DNA from: Faecalicatena contorta
GTDB taxonomy: Bacteria; Bacillota; Clostridia; Lachnospirales; Lachnospiraceae
Direction of reading: 5' to 3'
Length of the DNA: 63,560 nt
Assembly: GCF_021531995.1 (NCBI RefSeq)
Contig: NZ_JAFBIZ010000003.1
Coordinates: 1 to 63,560 of the forward strand
The notes under the pieces were generated by a model. The model was not told where the DNA came from. It saw nothing but the letters and a program-made list of their open reading frames with translations, and ran no database searches. Of this stretch, positions 53,547 through 63,480 are shown one piece after another; the stretch's first letter is position 1, and every line of letters starts with the position of its first letter. The position numbers and the translations under genes were made by a program.

Positions 53547-55579
53547 GAATCTTCTCCTTTCGCTTCTTCGTACAGATCTTCTCTTTCAATCACCAGACCC
53601 GCGATAAACTTATACGGCGCACGGATCGTATCGCCTGCCGTATTCAACGGAATTTCAGACTTTCCTCCATCCGGCTCATAATAATAGAGTCTGTTATCCT
53701 TTGGCAGCTTATCCTCATCAAAGAAACGGGTCACATTTTTTTCAAAGTCTGCAATTCGCTTTACACCAAATGCAGATGCAAATTCCTCATCCCGCTCAAT
53801 CGACATTTTAAGTGCCTGTTTATGTGTTCTAAGCCTTAAGGTTCTCTCGGAAACCGCATCATTTTTCTTTGTCAGACCTGCATAGATCGACTGTGCCTTC
53901 ATATAAGTGCACAGCGTGGAAAAATATCCTTCAAACTTCTTGGCAGATCCGTTCACACTGTTGATCAGCTCTCTCATAAGATCATTAAAACGTTCCATAC
54001 TCGCAATGATCTTCCCGCGAAGCAGAAACAATGCCACAATTCCACCGATCGATGCAAGGACAGTTGCCCCCAGAGTAAGACCCAGAGACGCAAAAAACTG
54101 CTGTTTTCCAAGCTTTAGCGAATTAAAAATATAAGGGAAATATCCAATCATGTAGATCAGCAGGATGATAACGCCTGTGCTGATCACAACATTTCTTCGC
54201 ATGCGCACTGCAATATCCTTTTTCACCTGTCTGTCAACCCTGTTCATTTCCTTCCGGATCCGCTGTTCGTCAATCACACTACGTGTATCACTGGTCAAAA
54301 TCTCCAGTTCCAGCGTATCCAGCTCGTCCTGGAGTTCTTCAATCTGAAATCGATCCAATTCATATTCGTCATCGAAAAAGCTGTCCGCACGCCCTTTTAC
54401 ATGCGAGGAAGCCCGATCGATCGCACGTCTTGGCATCTTCAGGAAACGTTCTACACTTCCCTGCTTTTCACGTACCTGCGTATTCCAATACTCCAGCTCA
54501 TCACTCGGATAATCCCTGCTCAGACCGACATGCCCTGTATCAATATACAGGTTTTTGCCCGAGCTTTCCGAAAAAATCACCGGAATATGTTGCTTTTCTA
54601 CGATCTTTACACCTTCCTCAAAGGTATTTTCCGGTTTCATCCGAAGCCTCTGCTGAACGAAGGTCAAAGCTGCTTCCATCTTATTCAGGTGACTGTTCAA
54701 CAGATCTGACAACTCTTCCTTTGACACATTTACCCCAAATCGATACAGCTTATAAGCCTGCAGTGTACTGGCCGGAATCTTATTCACAGATACGGACAGA
54801 ACCGCCAGCCAGAATTCTGTCAGCTCTTTCATATACCTGCTGTTCTCCGGATTCGTAATACTGTAACACAGAAAACGACAGATTCCGGGATAATTATTCC
54901 TGCGGCAAAAATCAGAACTTTCGATCTCGAACGGTGATTTCCACGATTCATATATATAATTTTCATCATCCGGATGCCTGCGCATGGAGATCAGATATAC
55001 TTCCTGCGGGCGTACATCCGTAAAAGAATACTTCTCTTCCAGTGCTTTTCTGGTCTGTTCAATCTCTTCCGATACTTTTTCCTTCAGATAGATCGGTCTA
55101 AGCCCGTCCTTATACGTCTCTGACAGCGAATAGAACTCCTCTTTCGATAATTCCGATGCTCTTACTCTGCAGGTCTTCCCGGTAATCTCATCTGTATACT
55201 CATAGCCCTCTTCAAAATTTCTGACCAGGGCTGCCGGATAACCACAGATCATATGCGACAGTCGGATAATCGGAACGGTACTGTCACGCGGGATGGGATC
55301 TTCCGATACTTCCCCCGGAAAATCAAACGGATTCTTCTCATCCGGCACCGGCCCGGTTCTTTTCCCGTATACCGGCTCGGCACTGATAATGACAGCTCTC
55401 CACTCTGTTCTTCCCTTAATCAGCTTATACAAGTCGGGAACAGATGTAGAAAGATCTGTTCCTGACTCATTCCAATCACAAAAGCTTATGGTATCATTGT
55501 TGATGAACGGTTGAAAAAGAAATCGAAACTCTCTCAGCAGATCCGATGAGTGCCTACTCAGTATAATTACTGTATGCAT
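53543..55579 (-). CDS. Uncharacterised membrane protein with coiled coil
   Basis: I do not recognise this 678-residue protein. The first 430 residues are soluble and start HTVIILSRHSSDLLREFRFL. A coiled-coil-prone stretch (EELQDELDTLELEILTSD, near 410-450) leads to two hydrophobic helices (about 465-490 and 500-528, VVISTGVIILLIYMIGYF and ASLGLTLGATVLASIGGIVA). The C-terminal 150 residues are soluble again. It is placed between the tubulin-like gene (19 bp away from the GTG alternative) and the 1381-residue protein (ATGA overlap), so it may be the membrane adaptor linking them. ATG at 55579 after GGTGA is preferred over GTG at 55588. Confidence 0.75.
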   Translation of the reverse strand: MHTVIILSRHSSDLLREFRFLFQPFINNDTISFCDWNESGTDLSTSVPDLYKLIKGRTEWRAVIISAEPVYGKRTGPVPDEKNPFDFPGEVSEDPIPRDSTVPIIRLSHMICGYPAALVRNFEEGYEYTDEITGKTCRVRASELSKEEFYSLSETYKDGLRPIYLKEKVSEEIEQTRKALEEKYSFTDVRPQEVYLISMRRHPDDENYIYESWKSPFEIESSDFCRRNNYPGICRFLCYSITNPENSRYMKELTEFWLAVLSVSVNKIPASTLQAYKLYRFGVNVSKEELSDLLNSHLNKMEAALTFVQQRLRMKPENTFEEGVKIVEKQHIPVIFSESSGKNLYIDTGHVGLSRDYPSDELEYWNTQVREKQGSVERFLKMPRRAIDRASSHVKGRADSFFDDEYELDRFQIEELQDELDTLELEILTSDTRSVIDEQRIRKEMNRVDRQVKKDIAVRMRRNVVISTGVIILLIYMIGYFPYIFNSLKLGKQQFFASLGLTLGATVLASIGGIVALFLLRGKIIASMERFNDLMRELINSVNGSAKKFEGYFSTLCTYMKAQSIYAGLTKKNDAVSERTLRLRTHKQALKMSIERDEEFASAFGVKRIADFEKNVTRFFDEDKLPKDNRLYYYEPDGGKSEIPLNTAGDTIRAPYKFIAGLVIEREDLYEEAKGEDS

Positions 55580-55607
55580 TACTTTCACCGCCTTTATTAT
55601 CAGCTAA

Positions 55608-58600
55608 TTACGCTCTTCTTTCTCTGGCAGCCTCAATCAGCACCTGCATCTGTTCACAAAGGTCATCCTGTCCTTTATTCTCAAGTTCATTTGCCGCAAT
55701 CTGCATCAGGTCATCTACATAATCGCTGAAATTATCTCTCCAGTTTGTAAAGTACCAGTCTACATTTTGATCAAACAGCTGGATCTGTTCATATACAAAA
55801 TTGCCGTATACCCAGTCAAGATCATCTCCCAGAACGATCGTCTTCATATAATCGTAGATCATCTGAAGCGTCTCTTTCATGATGTCCTTGCCAACTTTCT
55901 TATCAAATTCTGCAGCCGGAGTAGATACTTTGAGCAGAAGTGCAAGATCAAAGATGGACAGGTGATCCTTCTTAAATTCTTCACTCTTTAACTTGCCAAG
56001 ATTCTTCATGAGAAGACTGGTCTCCAGTGTAATCTTTCCTGCACTGTTTTTCTCTGCTGCAAACTTCTTATCCATATAGTTAATGATCGTTCTGACCACA
56101 ACCGGATTGATGATCAGTGCGTCCAGCACCTCATAATAATGGTCACAAGGTGTACCGTTGGACACTACAAATTCTTCTGTTTCGATGCCATTCAGCTGTA
56201 ATCTGTACAGATATTTGCCTTCTGCAATCTTTCTGTAACTGATCAGATTGAAGATCAGACCCAGAATGAATGCGCGGTAAATCCTTCTTTCCTGACGTTC
56301 CTGATTCTCATCGTCCAGATCCGGCAGGCAGGTAACTATATGCCAGTTGCGGTCAATGTGCGGCGTGATGACCGGTGTCTTATCGGACTTCGGCTTGATC
56401 TGGTTCACCAGTTCATAATATGCTTTGTAATACTCGCCTTCGCATCTTCCGTCAGCTTCACTTCCCGGTGAGAACTTGGATAATCCGTTCGCGCGGAGTC
56501 CATAGATCGCCTGATAGAACATAATCATATTCAACGGAATATCCTCATCCGGATTACCGCCGTAATTACCCAGTTCCTGAGCAATCAGCATAGATCTCGG
56601 TGAATCATCCTTCGGATCCAGCTGTTTGCTGTATGTACATGCGGCAATTGGTTCTCTCTGTTCTCCAAGCGGACGCTCGATGAACGGGTTCGACAGATTT
56701 CTGGTCTCTGCGATTACACGGCGAACATACTGCTCAATTCGGCCATAATCATACTCATTTGCCTCATATTTTGCTTCTCTTTCCAATGCAGAAAGAACAT
56801 CCATATTAACAGTGCTTCCGTAGATCTCCATCAGGGAATCTTCAAAGTAACCGATGATACCGTCTTCAAACAACTCTTCAAAGTAGCCGCCGTTTTCCGG
56901 TTTTTCCTTCATCATGGAGTAGCTGCGTACTTTTGCATAGATACTTTCTGCCAGTTCTTTGTCGATCGTAATCGTATTACCGGTATATGGCATCTCCTTT
57001 AACAGTCGTGCGAAGCAATTCGGAGAAGCGCAGACATAACGGGTGGTCTTTCCTGCGGTATTGCCATATTTCTTCAGAAGAGAAGTGATTCTTCGATCCA
57101 GCTTTCCGATTCTGTCTTCAAAGGAAGCATAGAAAGTCTGGAATGCATCACAGAGACTGGCGATATAGTCAATACCTTCACGGAATACCTCTGCAAGAAC
57201 GCTGCTGGTTCTGTACTTGTCCACTTCACTTAAGTAGAAGCGGAACTGATCCTTCATCTCCTGCTGCGTCTTCTTGTCAAGCTTCCTCTCTGTCAGCTGA
57301 TCTACCGTCTCTACTTCATCGCTCTTCGGATCATCAAAAATATTATAAAAATCTTCAAAGAATTTTTCTTTCTTCTTATTCTCCTTATCTACGAGCACCT
57401 TCTCCTGCTTCATGAGTTCCAGTGCCTGATACAGAAAATATCTGACTGCGTTCGGGTGAACAAATTCCCCATGCTGATCTCTTAAGTAGGTCTCCATCTG
57501 GTGTGGCAGTCTGTCTTTGGTCGCAGAATCGTTCTTTGCCTTGAAGATCGTATAGGCGATAGTCCTTCCGGAATCCTCACTGCGCTTCACGACCATATCT
57601 TTATACTTTTCCACTTCTCCGAACGCTGTCTGCAGATCTTCTGCCGTCTCCTTCTTTCCAACCTCAATATCATTGATCAGGCCGATCGCCTGTCTCTTCT
57701 GGGAATCCAGATCCATCTGTCCGGTCGTCGTACTTGCTTTTACAAATTTCTTAAGCTGATCTACATACTCAGACCACTTGTCACCAACCTTTTTATAGCC
57801 GCCGTCATCATAGATTGTACAAGCTTCTTCGATTGCTTTGGCAAATGGATCCTTCTGCTTTGCCAGCTGATTGATCGACTCGATGTAATCTACCGATGCG
57901 TCAATATCGCGCACATGGAATCCCTGTGCACGCATTTCTGAATTGGCCAGACATTTTTCCCGGTACATATCATCAAATACCAGCCATTGCTTGGATACAC
58001 ATTCTTTCGCCCAGTTCAGCGCAATATATTCCTTCACGTCATCCGTCGGATAAATCAGCATCGCAGATCCTGCACCGGCATAACGGTTACGGCCTCTCTG
58101 TGCACATAATTCACGGATCGTGTTATCCTCCGAAGAGTTGCTTCTCTTATTCATTGGGCCAATGGACTGCGAATAGATACAGTTGGCCGCATGATCCAGA
58201 TACTGGTTAAAGCTGTTCAGCTTCTTGCCTTCTGTGTTCTGCGCATCAAAGAGGAAGCAGAAATCATATGGTCTGACATCGTATTCTTCTACTTCGGCAG
58301 AGCCTACCCGTGGAAATTCCACGCGCACACTGTTTTCATATTTTTCCGGCAGTGTCTTATCACCCTTCATAAGGAATGCATCCAGCTCTCGAAGCGCTGC
58401 ATAAGCATTACATCTCAGATTGTTTCTCTCGGTCTGTCCGCGAATTACTTCATAGAATACTTCCGGAAGAATGAAGAAACCTCTGGTAATATTCGCACTT
58501 GCCTGGAACTTCGTTGCCAGGTAATTCTTCAGGTACAGAGCTACCGGAAGAATCAGACCGGATCCGGTTCCTCCTGCAAGTGAACTTACGATAACGACAC

Positions 58601-59015
58601 GAAGTGCCTGTTCTCCGGAATCTCCTTCCAGCTTATAAAGTTCTTCAATTGCCTTGTGGAGCGGTTCCATATTACCGGCACGGATTGCAGTATCCAGGGC
58701 AAGTCTGGAGATGGCTCTTACCTGTCCCGCTCCTTCTGTAAGAGACTTACTGTTCAGAATTCCGTTTACCGGAAACCATGTATCTCTTGCATGTGTATCA
58801 ATATTCAGATACTCTCCTACCGTCAGCTTGGTAGAAGTCTGTACCGTCTTAATATACGGATTTTCTTCGCGAATTTCCCGAAGTTCATTGATATCCGTGT
58901 CAAATACCGCGAACCCGATCCGTTTTCTCTGTTCTTCCGTAACCATCTTCGATACACGGCATACAATTTTTGATCCGGTTCCTCCAAGTCCCACTAATAA
59001 TGTTGGTGCAATCAT
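55608..59015 (-). CDS. Tubulin-like GTPase (Tubulin_2 type)
   Basis: Protein of 1135 residues. The N-terminus TLLVGLGGTGSKIVCRV (residues 5-21) and SSLAGGTGSGLILPVALYL (145-163) reproduce the two glycine-rich nucleotide loops of the tubulin/FtsZ fold. The second is the tubulin signature GGTGSG at 148-153. The remaining 900 residues are helical and unassigned, far larger than FtsZ (about 380). Such giant tubulin-like proteins occur beside vWA and membrane proteins in bacteria; their function is unknown. It may polymerise under the membrane with its operon partners. Ribosome site GAGGAGG. Confidence 0.83.
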   Translation of the reverse strand: MIAPTLLVGLGGTGSKIVCRVSKMVTEEQRKRIGFAVFDTDINELREIREENPYIKTVQTSTKLTVGEYLNIDTHARDTWFPVNGILNSKSLTEGAGQVRAISRLALDTAIRAGNMEPLHKAIEELYKLEGDSGEQALRVVIVSSLAGGTGSGLILPVALYLKNYLATKFQASANITRGFFILPEVFYEVIRGQTERNNLRCNAYAALRELDAFLMKGDKTLPEKYENSVRVEFPRVGSAEVEEYDVRPYDFCFLFDAQNTEGKKLNSFNQYLDHAANCIYSQSIGPMNKRSNSSEDNTIRELCAQRGRNRYAGAGSAMLIYPTDDVKEYIALNWAKECVSKQWLVFDDMYREKCLANSEMRAQGFHVRDIDASVDYIESINQLAKQKDPFAKAIEEACTIYDDGGYKKVGDKWSEYVDQLKKFVKASTTTGQMDLDSQKRQAIGLINDIEVGKKETAEDLQTAFGEVEKYKDMVVKRSEDSGRTIAYTIFKAKNDSATKDRLPHQMETYLRDQHGEFVHPNAVRYFLYQALELMKQEKVLVDKENKKKEKFFEDFYNIFDDPKSDEVETVDQLTERKLDKKTQQEMKDQFRFYLSEVDKYRTSSVLAEVFREGIDYIASLCDAFQTFYASFEDRIGKLDRRITSLLKKYGNTAGKTTRYVCASPNCFARLLKEMPYTGNTITIDKELAESIYAKVRSYSMMKEKPENGGYFEELFEDGIIGYFEDSLMEIYGSTVNMDVLSALEREAKYEANEYDYGRIEQYVRRVIAETRNLSNPFIERPLGEQREPIAACTYSKQLDPKDDSPRSMLIAQELGNYGGNPDEDIPLNMIMFYQAIYGLRANGLSKFSPGSEADGRCEGEYYKAYYELVNQIKPKSDKTPVITPHIDRNWHIVTCLPDLDDENQERQERRIYRAFILGLIFNLISYRKIAEGKYLYRLQLNGIETEEFVVSNGTPCDHYYEVLDALIINPVVVRTIINYMDKKFAAEKNSAGKITLETSLLMKNLGKLKSEEFKKDHLSIFDLALLLKVSTPAAEFDKKVGKDIMKETLQMIYDYMKTIVLGDDLDWVYGNFVYEQIQLFDQNVDWYFTNWRDNFSDYVDDLMQIAANELENKGQDDLCEQMQVLIEAARERRA

Positions 59016-59043
59016 GTCTTTTCCTCCTCACTAAGTATCTCTT

Positions 59044-61239
59044 TTATTTTTTCTTCTTTTTCCCTTTACTCTTTTTGATCGATCCATCTGCCGTTCTCTG
59101 TACATTAGGAATACAGGTATATGTAAACTCCGGAGTCGATACCACAATGATCGTACTTGCCGAGATCCGATAGTGGCCCTTATAATTCTCCTGGATCGTC
59201 ATTCCATTGAATGTAGTATCTTCTTTTCCTGCAAATGCCGTCGTATTGAGGATCCACATTCCGCCTCCTCCGGCTGCCTTTAATCGTGCCGTCTTTTTCA
59301 CCGGAGCCGGTGAGAACGTAAGTCTTCCGACTTCTGCTTTGTACGGAAGCATCACCGACAACATATTCTTCTCAAAATTCCCCTTTACCATCGTATCACG
59401 GATGCCGATCTTCTCCGCCGTACACTCTATGGTCGGACGACGTTTCATCTTTCTCGGGAACCGTTTTTTAAACGGCGGCACATATCCCAACAGCAAGATC
59501 AGGATTAACAGACAGATCGTAATCTGTTTCCAGTACTTTTTCAGATAATCAATCGGACCTCTGTCATCCTTGATCTCCATAGACACCGTCTGTGATTTTC
59601 CATAATTATCTCCGTCTATCTCAGTCGATACACTGACGGTAATATCCGCCTTTCCGGTTCCTGTATCAAACATGTCTCCATTTTTATACTTTGGAGTTGC
59701 CAGCCAGGTTGACACCTCACTGCCCTGACTGATCTCCCATTCAATCGGAAATTCATTGCCTTCACTGTCTTTGCTGCTGATAACGACCTCTGCCTGATTC
59801 CACTGTTCCTCCGTCAGAGGTTCGCCATTTTTCATCGCCTTGATCTGTATCTCTTCCGGATCGTCTGCAATCGCCTTGAGTGCAACAGAGGACGGTGCCT
59901 TCACTTCCATATCCAGCGTACATACAGTATAAGACTTTTCCATATGATCTGTGTAATCATTCAGATAGACCACATCTGCTTCCAGCTCCAGAGTATCTCC
60001 ATCCACCTCGATCTCTACCGACTGTGTGGATCCATTTCCTCCTCCGAGCCCGTATTCTTCTCCGTTTACAACAAGCTGATACTGCGGATCTCCCAGAAGC
60101 TTCGAATCCTTAATGAACTTTCCGGACAACTGATTCACAAATCCGACCTGAACTTTATACTGTCCGCCCTCAATGGTATCCCCATCTACACTCTTGTCTC
60201 CGCGGATGAGTTCTATTCCGAATTTGACATTCGGCTCATAATAGATCTGAATGGAATCTGCCCCTTCCACATCCAGCGTATAACTTCCTTCCATAATCGA
60301 AGAAGGATCTGAGAAAACAGCAACTGCTCCTTTTAATGAAGTATCTTTTGTTGGAGTCTGTGTTACATAAGAAGTTAGTCCTGCTCCATCTGTACTGCTG
60401 CACGATACTTCATAGCAGCTCTCCATATTGACCTCACTGCCCTCTTTATTCTGAAGCCCTTTGATATTCACCTTACTGCCCTGTGCGAACACGATCAGCT
60501 TACTGAGCGGAATATCGAGTTCGATACTCTGTCCCTCTTTATATCCCTGATATTCATTTCGCTTGAATATACGATTGCTCACCACTGCAAGCTCATTGAT
60601 TACCGCAGAACTGTCTCCTGCCTTCTGTGCGTAAAAGCCCAGGCTTTCATTGCCGTCCGGCACGTTCTTGATCTCGCTTCCCATAGCCAGATACTGTACA
60701 TACATATTTTCCCGCAGCTGTGCCTTCTGCTCCAGATCCGCCTGCAGACCCGCAGCAGGTACATCACTGTCAAAGTCTCCGTCTGTCAGTACAACGAGCC
60801 AGCCCTCCTGTACCGCTCCTCCGTCCATCAGAGCAGCAAGCTCATTGGCCGCCGTATTTACCTGTGTATAAGGAGTTCCTTTTGGACTTGGCGTATACAT
60901 ATTGTGAATCTGAGCAATATCTGAAATAGATTGAATCGTAATGGAAGATATCCTGTCTGTCCCGTTATTTCCACCGGTAGTCACTTCATGCATCGGAAAG
61001 ATCTTCATGACATCTCCACTGTCAAAATTCATCATTGCCGAGAAAACTTCCATCGCATAGGTAGCCTGCGACCACGCCATATTCCCCGGTCCATACATAC
61101 TTCCCGAATTATCAAATACTACGTAGATTGCTCTGGTCTTCCCCTGCTTTGTATTCTCCGCCTGTGAGGTAAATCCGATACCGGCAAGCATAACAACAGC
61201 CATGACAATACTAAGAATTTTTGAAAATATTCGTTTCAT
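59044..61239 (-). CDS. Secreted/membrane-anchored vWA protein
   Basis: Protein of 731 residues. A signal peptide (1-27, ending near TSQAENT) is followed by a vWA domain with a complete MIDAS: DNSGSM (Asp43, Ser45, Ser47), GTPYTQV and VVLTDGDFDSD. Several Ig-like beta regions follow, then one transmembrane helix (about 580-597, ITICLLILILLLGYVPP) and a cytoplasmic beta-rich tail ending in Lys-rich sequence. The exterior would bind a ligand in a metal-dependent way, and the tail could touch the tubulin-like protein encoded 28 bp downstream. The start at 61239 follows GGTGGAG; longer frames exist. Confidence 0.82.
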   Translation of the reverse strand: MKRIFSKILSIVMAVVMLAGIGFTSQAENTKQGKTRAIYVVFDNSGSMYGPGNMAWSQATYAMEVFSAMMNFDSGDVMKIFPMHEVTTGGNNGTDRISSITIQSISDIAQIHNMYTPSPKGTPYTQVNTAANELAALMDGGAVQEGWLVVLTDGDFDSDVPAAGLQADLEQKAQLRENMYVQYLAMGSEIKNVPDGNESLGFYAQKAGDSSAVINELAVVSNRIFKRNEYQGYKEGQSIELDIPLSKLIVFAQGSKVNIKGLQNKEGSEVNMESCYEVSCSSTDGAGLTSYVTQTPTKDTSLKGAVAVFSDPSSIMEGSYTLDVEGADSIQIYYEPNVKFGIELIRGDKSVDGDTIEGGQYKVQVGFVNQLSGKFIKDSKLLGDPQYQLVVNGEEYGLGGGNGSTQSVEIEVDGDTLELEADVVYLNDYTDHMEKSYTVCTLDMEVKAPSSVALKAIADDPEEIQIKAMKNGEPLTEEQWNQAEVVISSKDSEGNEFPIEWEISQGSEVSTWLATPKYKNGDMFDTGTGKADITVSVSTEIDGDNYGKSQTVSMEIKDDRGPIDYLKKYWKQITICLLILILLLGYVPPFKKRFPRKMKRRPTIECTAEKIGIRDTMVKGNFEKNMLSVMLPYKAEVGRLTFSPAPVKKTARLKAAGGGGMWILNTTAFAGKEDTTFNGMTIQENYKGHYRISASTIIVVSTPEFTYTCIPNVQRTADGSIKKSKGKKKKK

Positions 61240-61356
61240 CTTTTGCTCCACCCTCATAAAAAATTCCAAAATAATTGTATAATACTCACACGATTATATA
61301 AAATGTATAAAACACATAAAATAATTATAAACTATTTCTAAATATTCTACAACTCC

Positions 61357-63480
61357 TTAATGATTACTAAACAGAATAATTTTATCAGTATCCTTCAGTT
61401 CCACCCAGATCTCCTCCTGGTCACCGGAGAATATCACCAGTTCTCCTCCCTGGCGTACATAACCGAAGATGATAGACTTGTTATCATCCCCGGATGCCTG
61501 GTAGGTTGCCCGTATCAGCTGCGCCGCAGTGCATGGCTTCGGTGTTTCCGCAAAGAAATCCTTCACCTTCTTTACATACAGTTCTTTACTTTCATATATG
61601 GTACCGCCCTCTTCATCATAGGTCAGGATATCACTGTAAAAATTAAAGATTGCCTCTTTTTCTCCGATCTGTGTCACCATCTTGCTGATATACCGGTTAC
61701 TGATAACGATATTGTTAATACTGTAGCTTCGCACAATATCATAATTCTTTGGATTCAGTATCTCAACTATGACATCGATACTTTCTCTGTCGAAATCCGG
61801 ATTCTTCTCAATCCGTTCTGCGATGATATCCTGCACATAGATCAGGTAGGTCAGGGCTTTTGCATCCTGCTCTTCCACTGCCACCAGATCATCCGACAGG
61901 ATCAGAATACTGGTATCTCCGACACTGTTGTCCACGAATTCATTGACCGCATCACAGATCGCCTGTTTATCATATACATCTGCCGTAATCCTGTGATTAA
62001 CATACGGATACTTCTGATATCCTCCATTTCTTTCCATACTCTTTTCGTCATCGATTACCATGATATTCAGGATCTCAGGTCCTCCGTTTGCATGGATCCA
62101 TTCCGGATCTTTATAGTTCCATTCTGCACGGAATGCGTTGAATCCTTCCATGACAGCCTCGCTCTTACTGTTATGTCCGAGAATAATAATATTTCGCTTC
62201 TCCAGCCAGTAATCCGGATTGACCTTCACCCGATACTCTCCTGTATCACAGACAGATACATCATCCAGATCTTTTTCCTTTTCTGCAATGTAGTAGAACT
62301 CCGTTCCTTCTTTTCCATCCATACAGGTCAACGGAATCGCATGCATATGTTCTTTCATATACTCGTTAATGTAAGCGATATCCTCTATCTGGCTGTCACA
62401 TTTTCTGCTGAAAAAAGCAGCGCCCTTATTCGAAAACAGCTCTCCGTACACCAGATTCAATTCCGGCATGATCGCAAACTGAGACAAGATCTGGCCCAGA
62501 ATTCTATTCACGGCAATCGGCACGATATTACATTTTTCCAGTTGTTCTTTATGATGGATGACTCTGCCCGCAAGCTCCAGAGTCCATTCATCCTCCACTT
62601 CTACCACAACTTTCTGATTGTCTGCCGAATCTGCGCTCCCCGTCATCTCCGCCACCTGAATCAGCGTCTTTACCGTATGCGAATTGCCCTTACGGTATCG
62701 GTCCATGTCTTCCTGCACATCGTACTTACACAATTTATTCTGAAACGTCTTTCCCAGAATAATCACCGCCCGCGCTCTGCTGATGGAAATATCATTGAGC
62801 TTCTTTACCGAAAATGTATCCCCTTCCCGCACAATCACCGTAATCCTGTTTCGAAGCATATGTTTCCGATAATAGCTTCTGCCTCTGATCCAGCCCATCT
62901 TCTCACAGGCCCTGCGCAGATCACTCCGTTCCTTTTCCAGAGTCGCCATGATGCGCTCTTCAATCTCTTTTTCAATGACTTCTCTTCCATCCTCCACCAG
63001 CACGACCACTTTTTCCGGCTGTCCGCTGTAGAGAAGATCATTGATGATCTCCGATGCTCTGGAATTCCAGTTCAGGATCACAATATGATTGGAAACATAC
63101 AGCTTATTCTCACCTTTATTGGCACTGTTGATGAAGTCAGAAATATAATTGGTAATATAACCGATGACTGCACCGGTAAAGGTGATCATTCCGATAACCG
63201 CGACTACAATACACGCAATGATGATGGAGACATTGGCTTTTCCCACATCTTCAACGACAAGTCCGATACATCCCGCGTCCAGAATCATCGATATCGTATA
63301 ATAGACAGATGCCCCAAACCCTCTGTTTTCCAGTGTCTCCGGTGCAAGATTCGATATCACCACCGCAGCGATCACAAAAAAACAGATATTGAGCAAAAAA
63401 ATAGCTGCCAGGATCACAGTTGCCGGTCTTTTTGCAATCTGCACACTGAGCCACTCACGAATCCGATTCTTTTTCTTCAT
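61357..63480 (-). CDS. CASTOR/POLLUX-like ion channel with RCK domains
   Basis: Protein of 707 residues. Two or three N-terminal helices (VILAAIFLLNICFFVIAAVV and SIIIACIVVAVIGMITFTGA) flank a short pore-like segment. Two RCK/TrkA-N units follow, the first at NHIVILNWNSRASEIINDLL and the second at RNIIILGHNSKSEAVMEGF. The layout matches the CASTOR/POLLUX/SYM8 family, which are cation channels with cytoplasmic gating rings in plants and bacteria. It is the first gene of the six-gene operon. ATG at 63480 with GGAG upstream is preferred; two earlier ATGs are possible. Ion selectivity is unknown. Confidence 0.82.
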   Translation of the reverse strand: MKKKNRIREWLSVQIAKRPATVILAAIFLLNICFFVIAAVVISNLAPETLENRGFGASVYYTISMILDAGCIGLVVEDVGKANVSIIIACIVVAVIGMITFTGAVIGYITNYISDFINSANKGENKLYVSNHIVILNWNSRASEIINDLLYSGQPEKVVVLVEDGREVIEKEIEERIMATLEKERSDLRRACEKMGWIRGRSYYRKHMLRNRITVIVREGDTFSVKKLNDISISRARAVIILGKTFQNKLCKYDVQEDMDRYRKGNSHTVKTLIQVAEMTGSADSADNQKVVVEVEDEWTLELAGRVIHHKEQLEKCNIVPIAVNRILGQILSQFAIMPELNLVYGELFSNKGAAFFSRKCDSQIEDIAYINEYMKEHMHAIPLTCMDGKEGTEFYYIAEKEKDLDDVSVCDTGEYRVKVNPDYWLEKRNIIILGHNSKSEAVMEGFNAFRAEWNYKDPEWIHANGGPEILNIMVIDDEKSMERNGGYQKYPYVNHRITADVYDKQAICDAVNEFVDNSVGDTSILILSDDLVAVEEQDAKALTYLIYVQDIIAERIEKNPDFDRESIDVIVEILNPKNYDIVRSYSINNIVISNRYISKMVTQIGEKEAIFNFYSDILTYDEEGGTIYESKELYVKKVKDFFAETPKPCTAAQLIRATYQASGDDNKSIIFGYVRQGGELVIFSGDQEEIWVELKDTDKIILFSNH

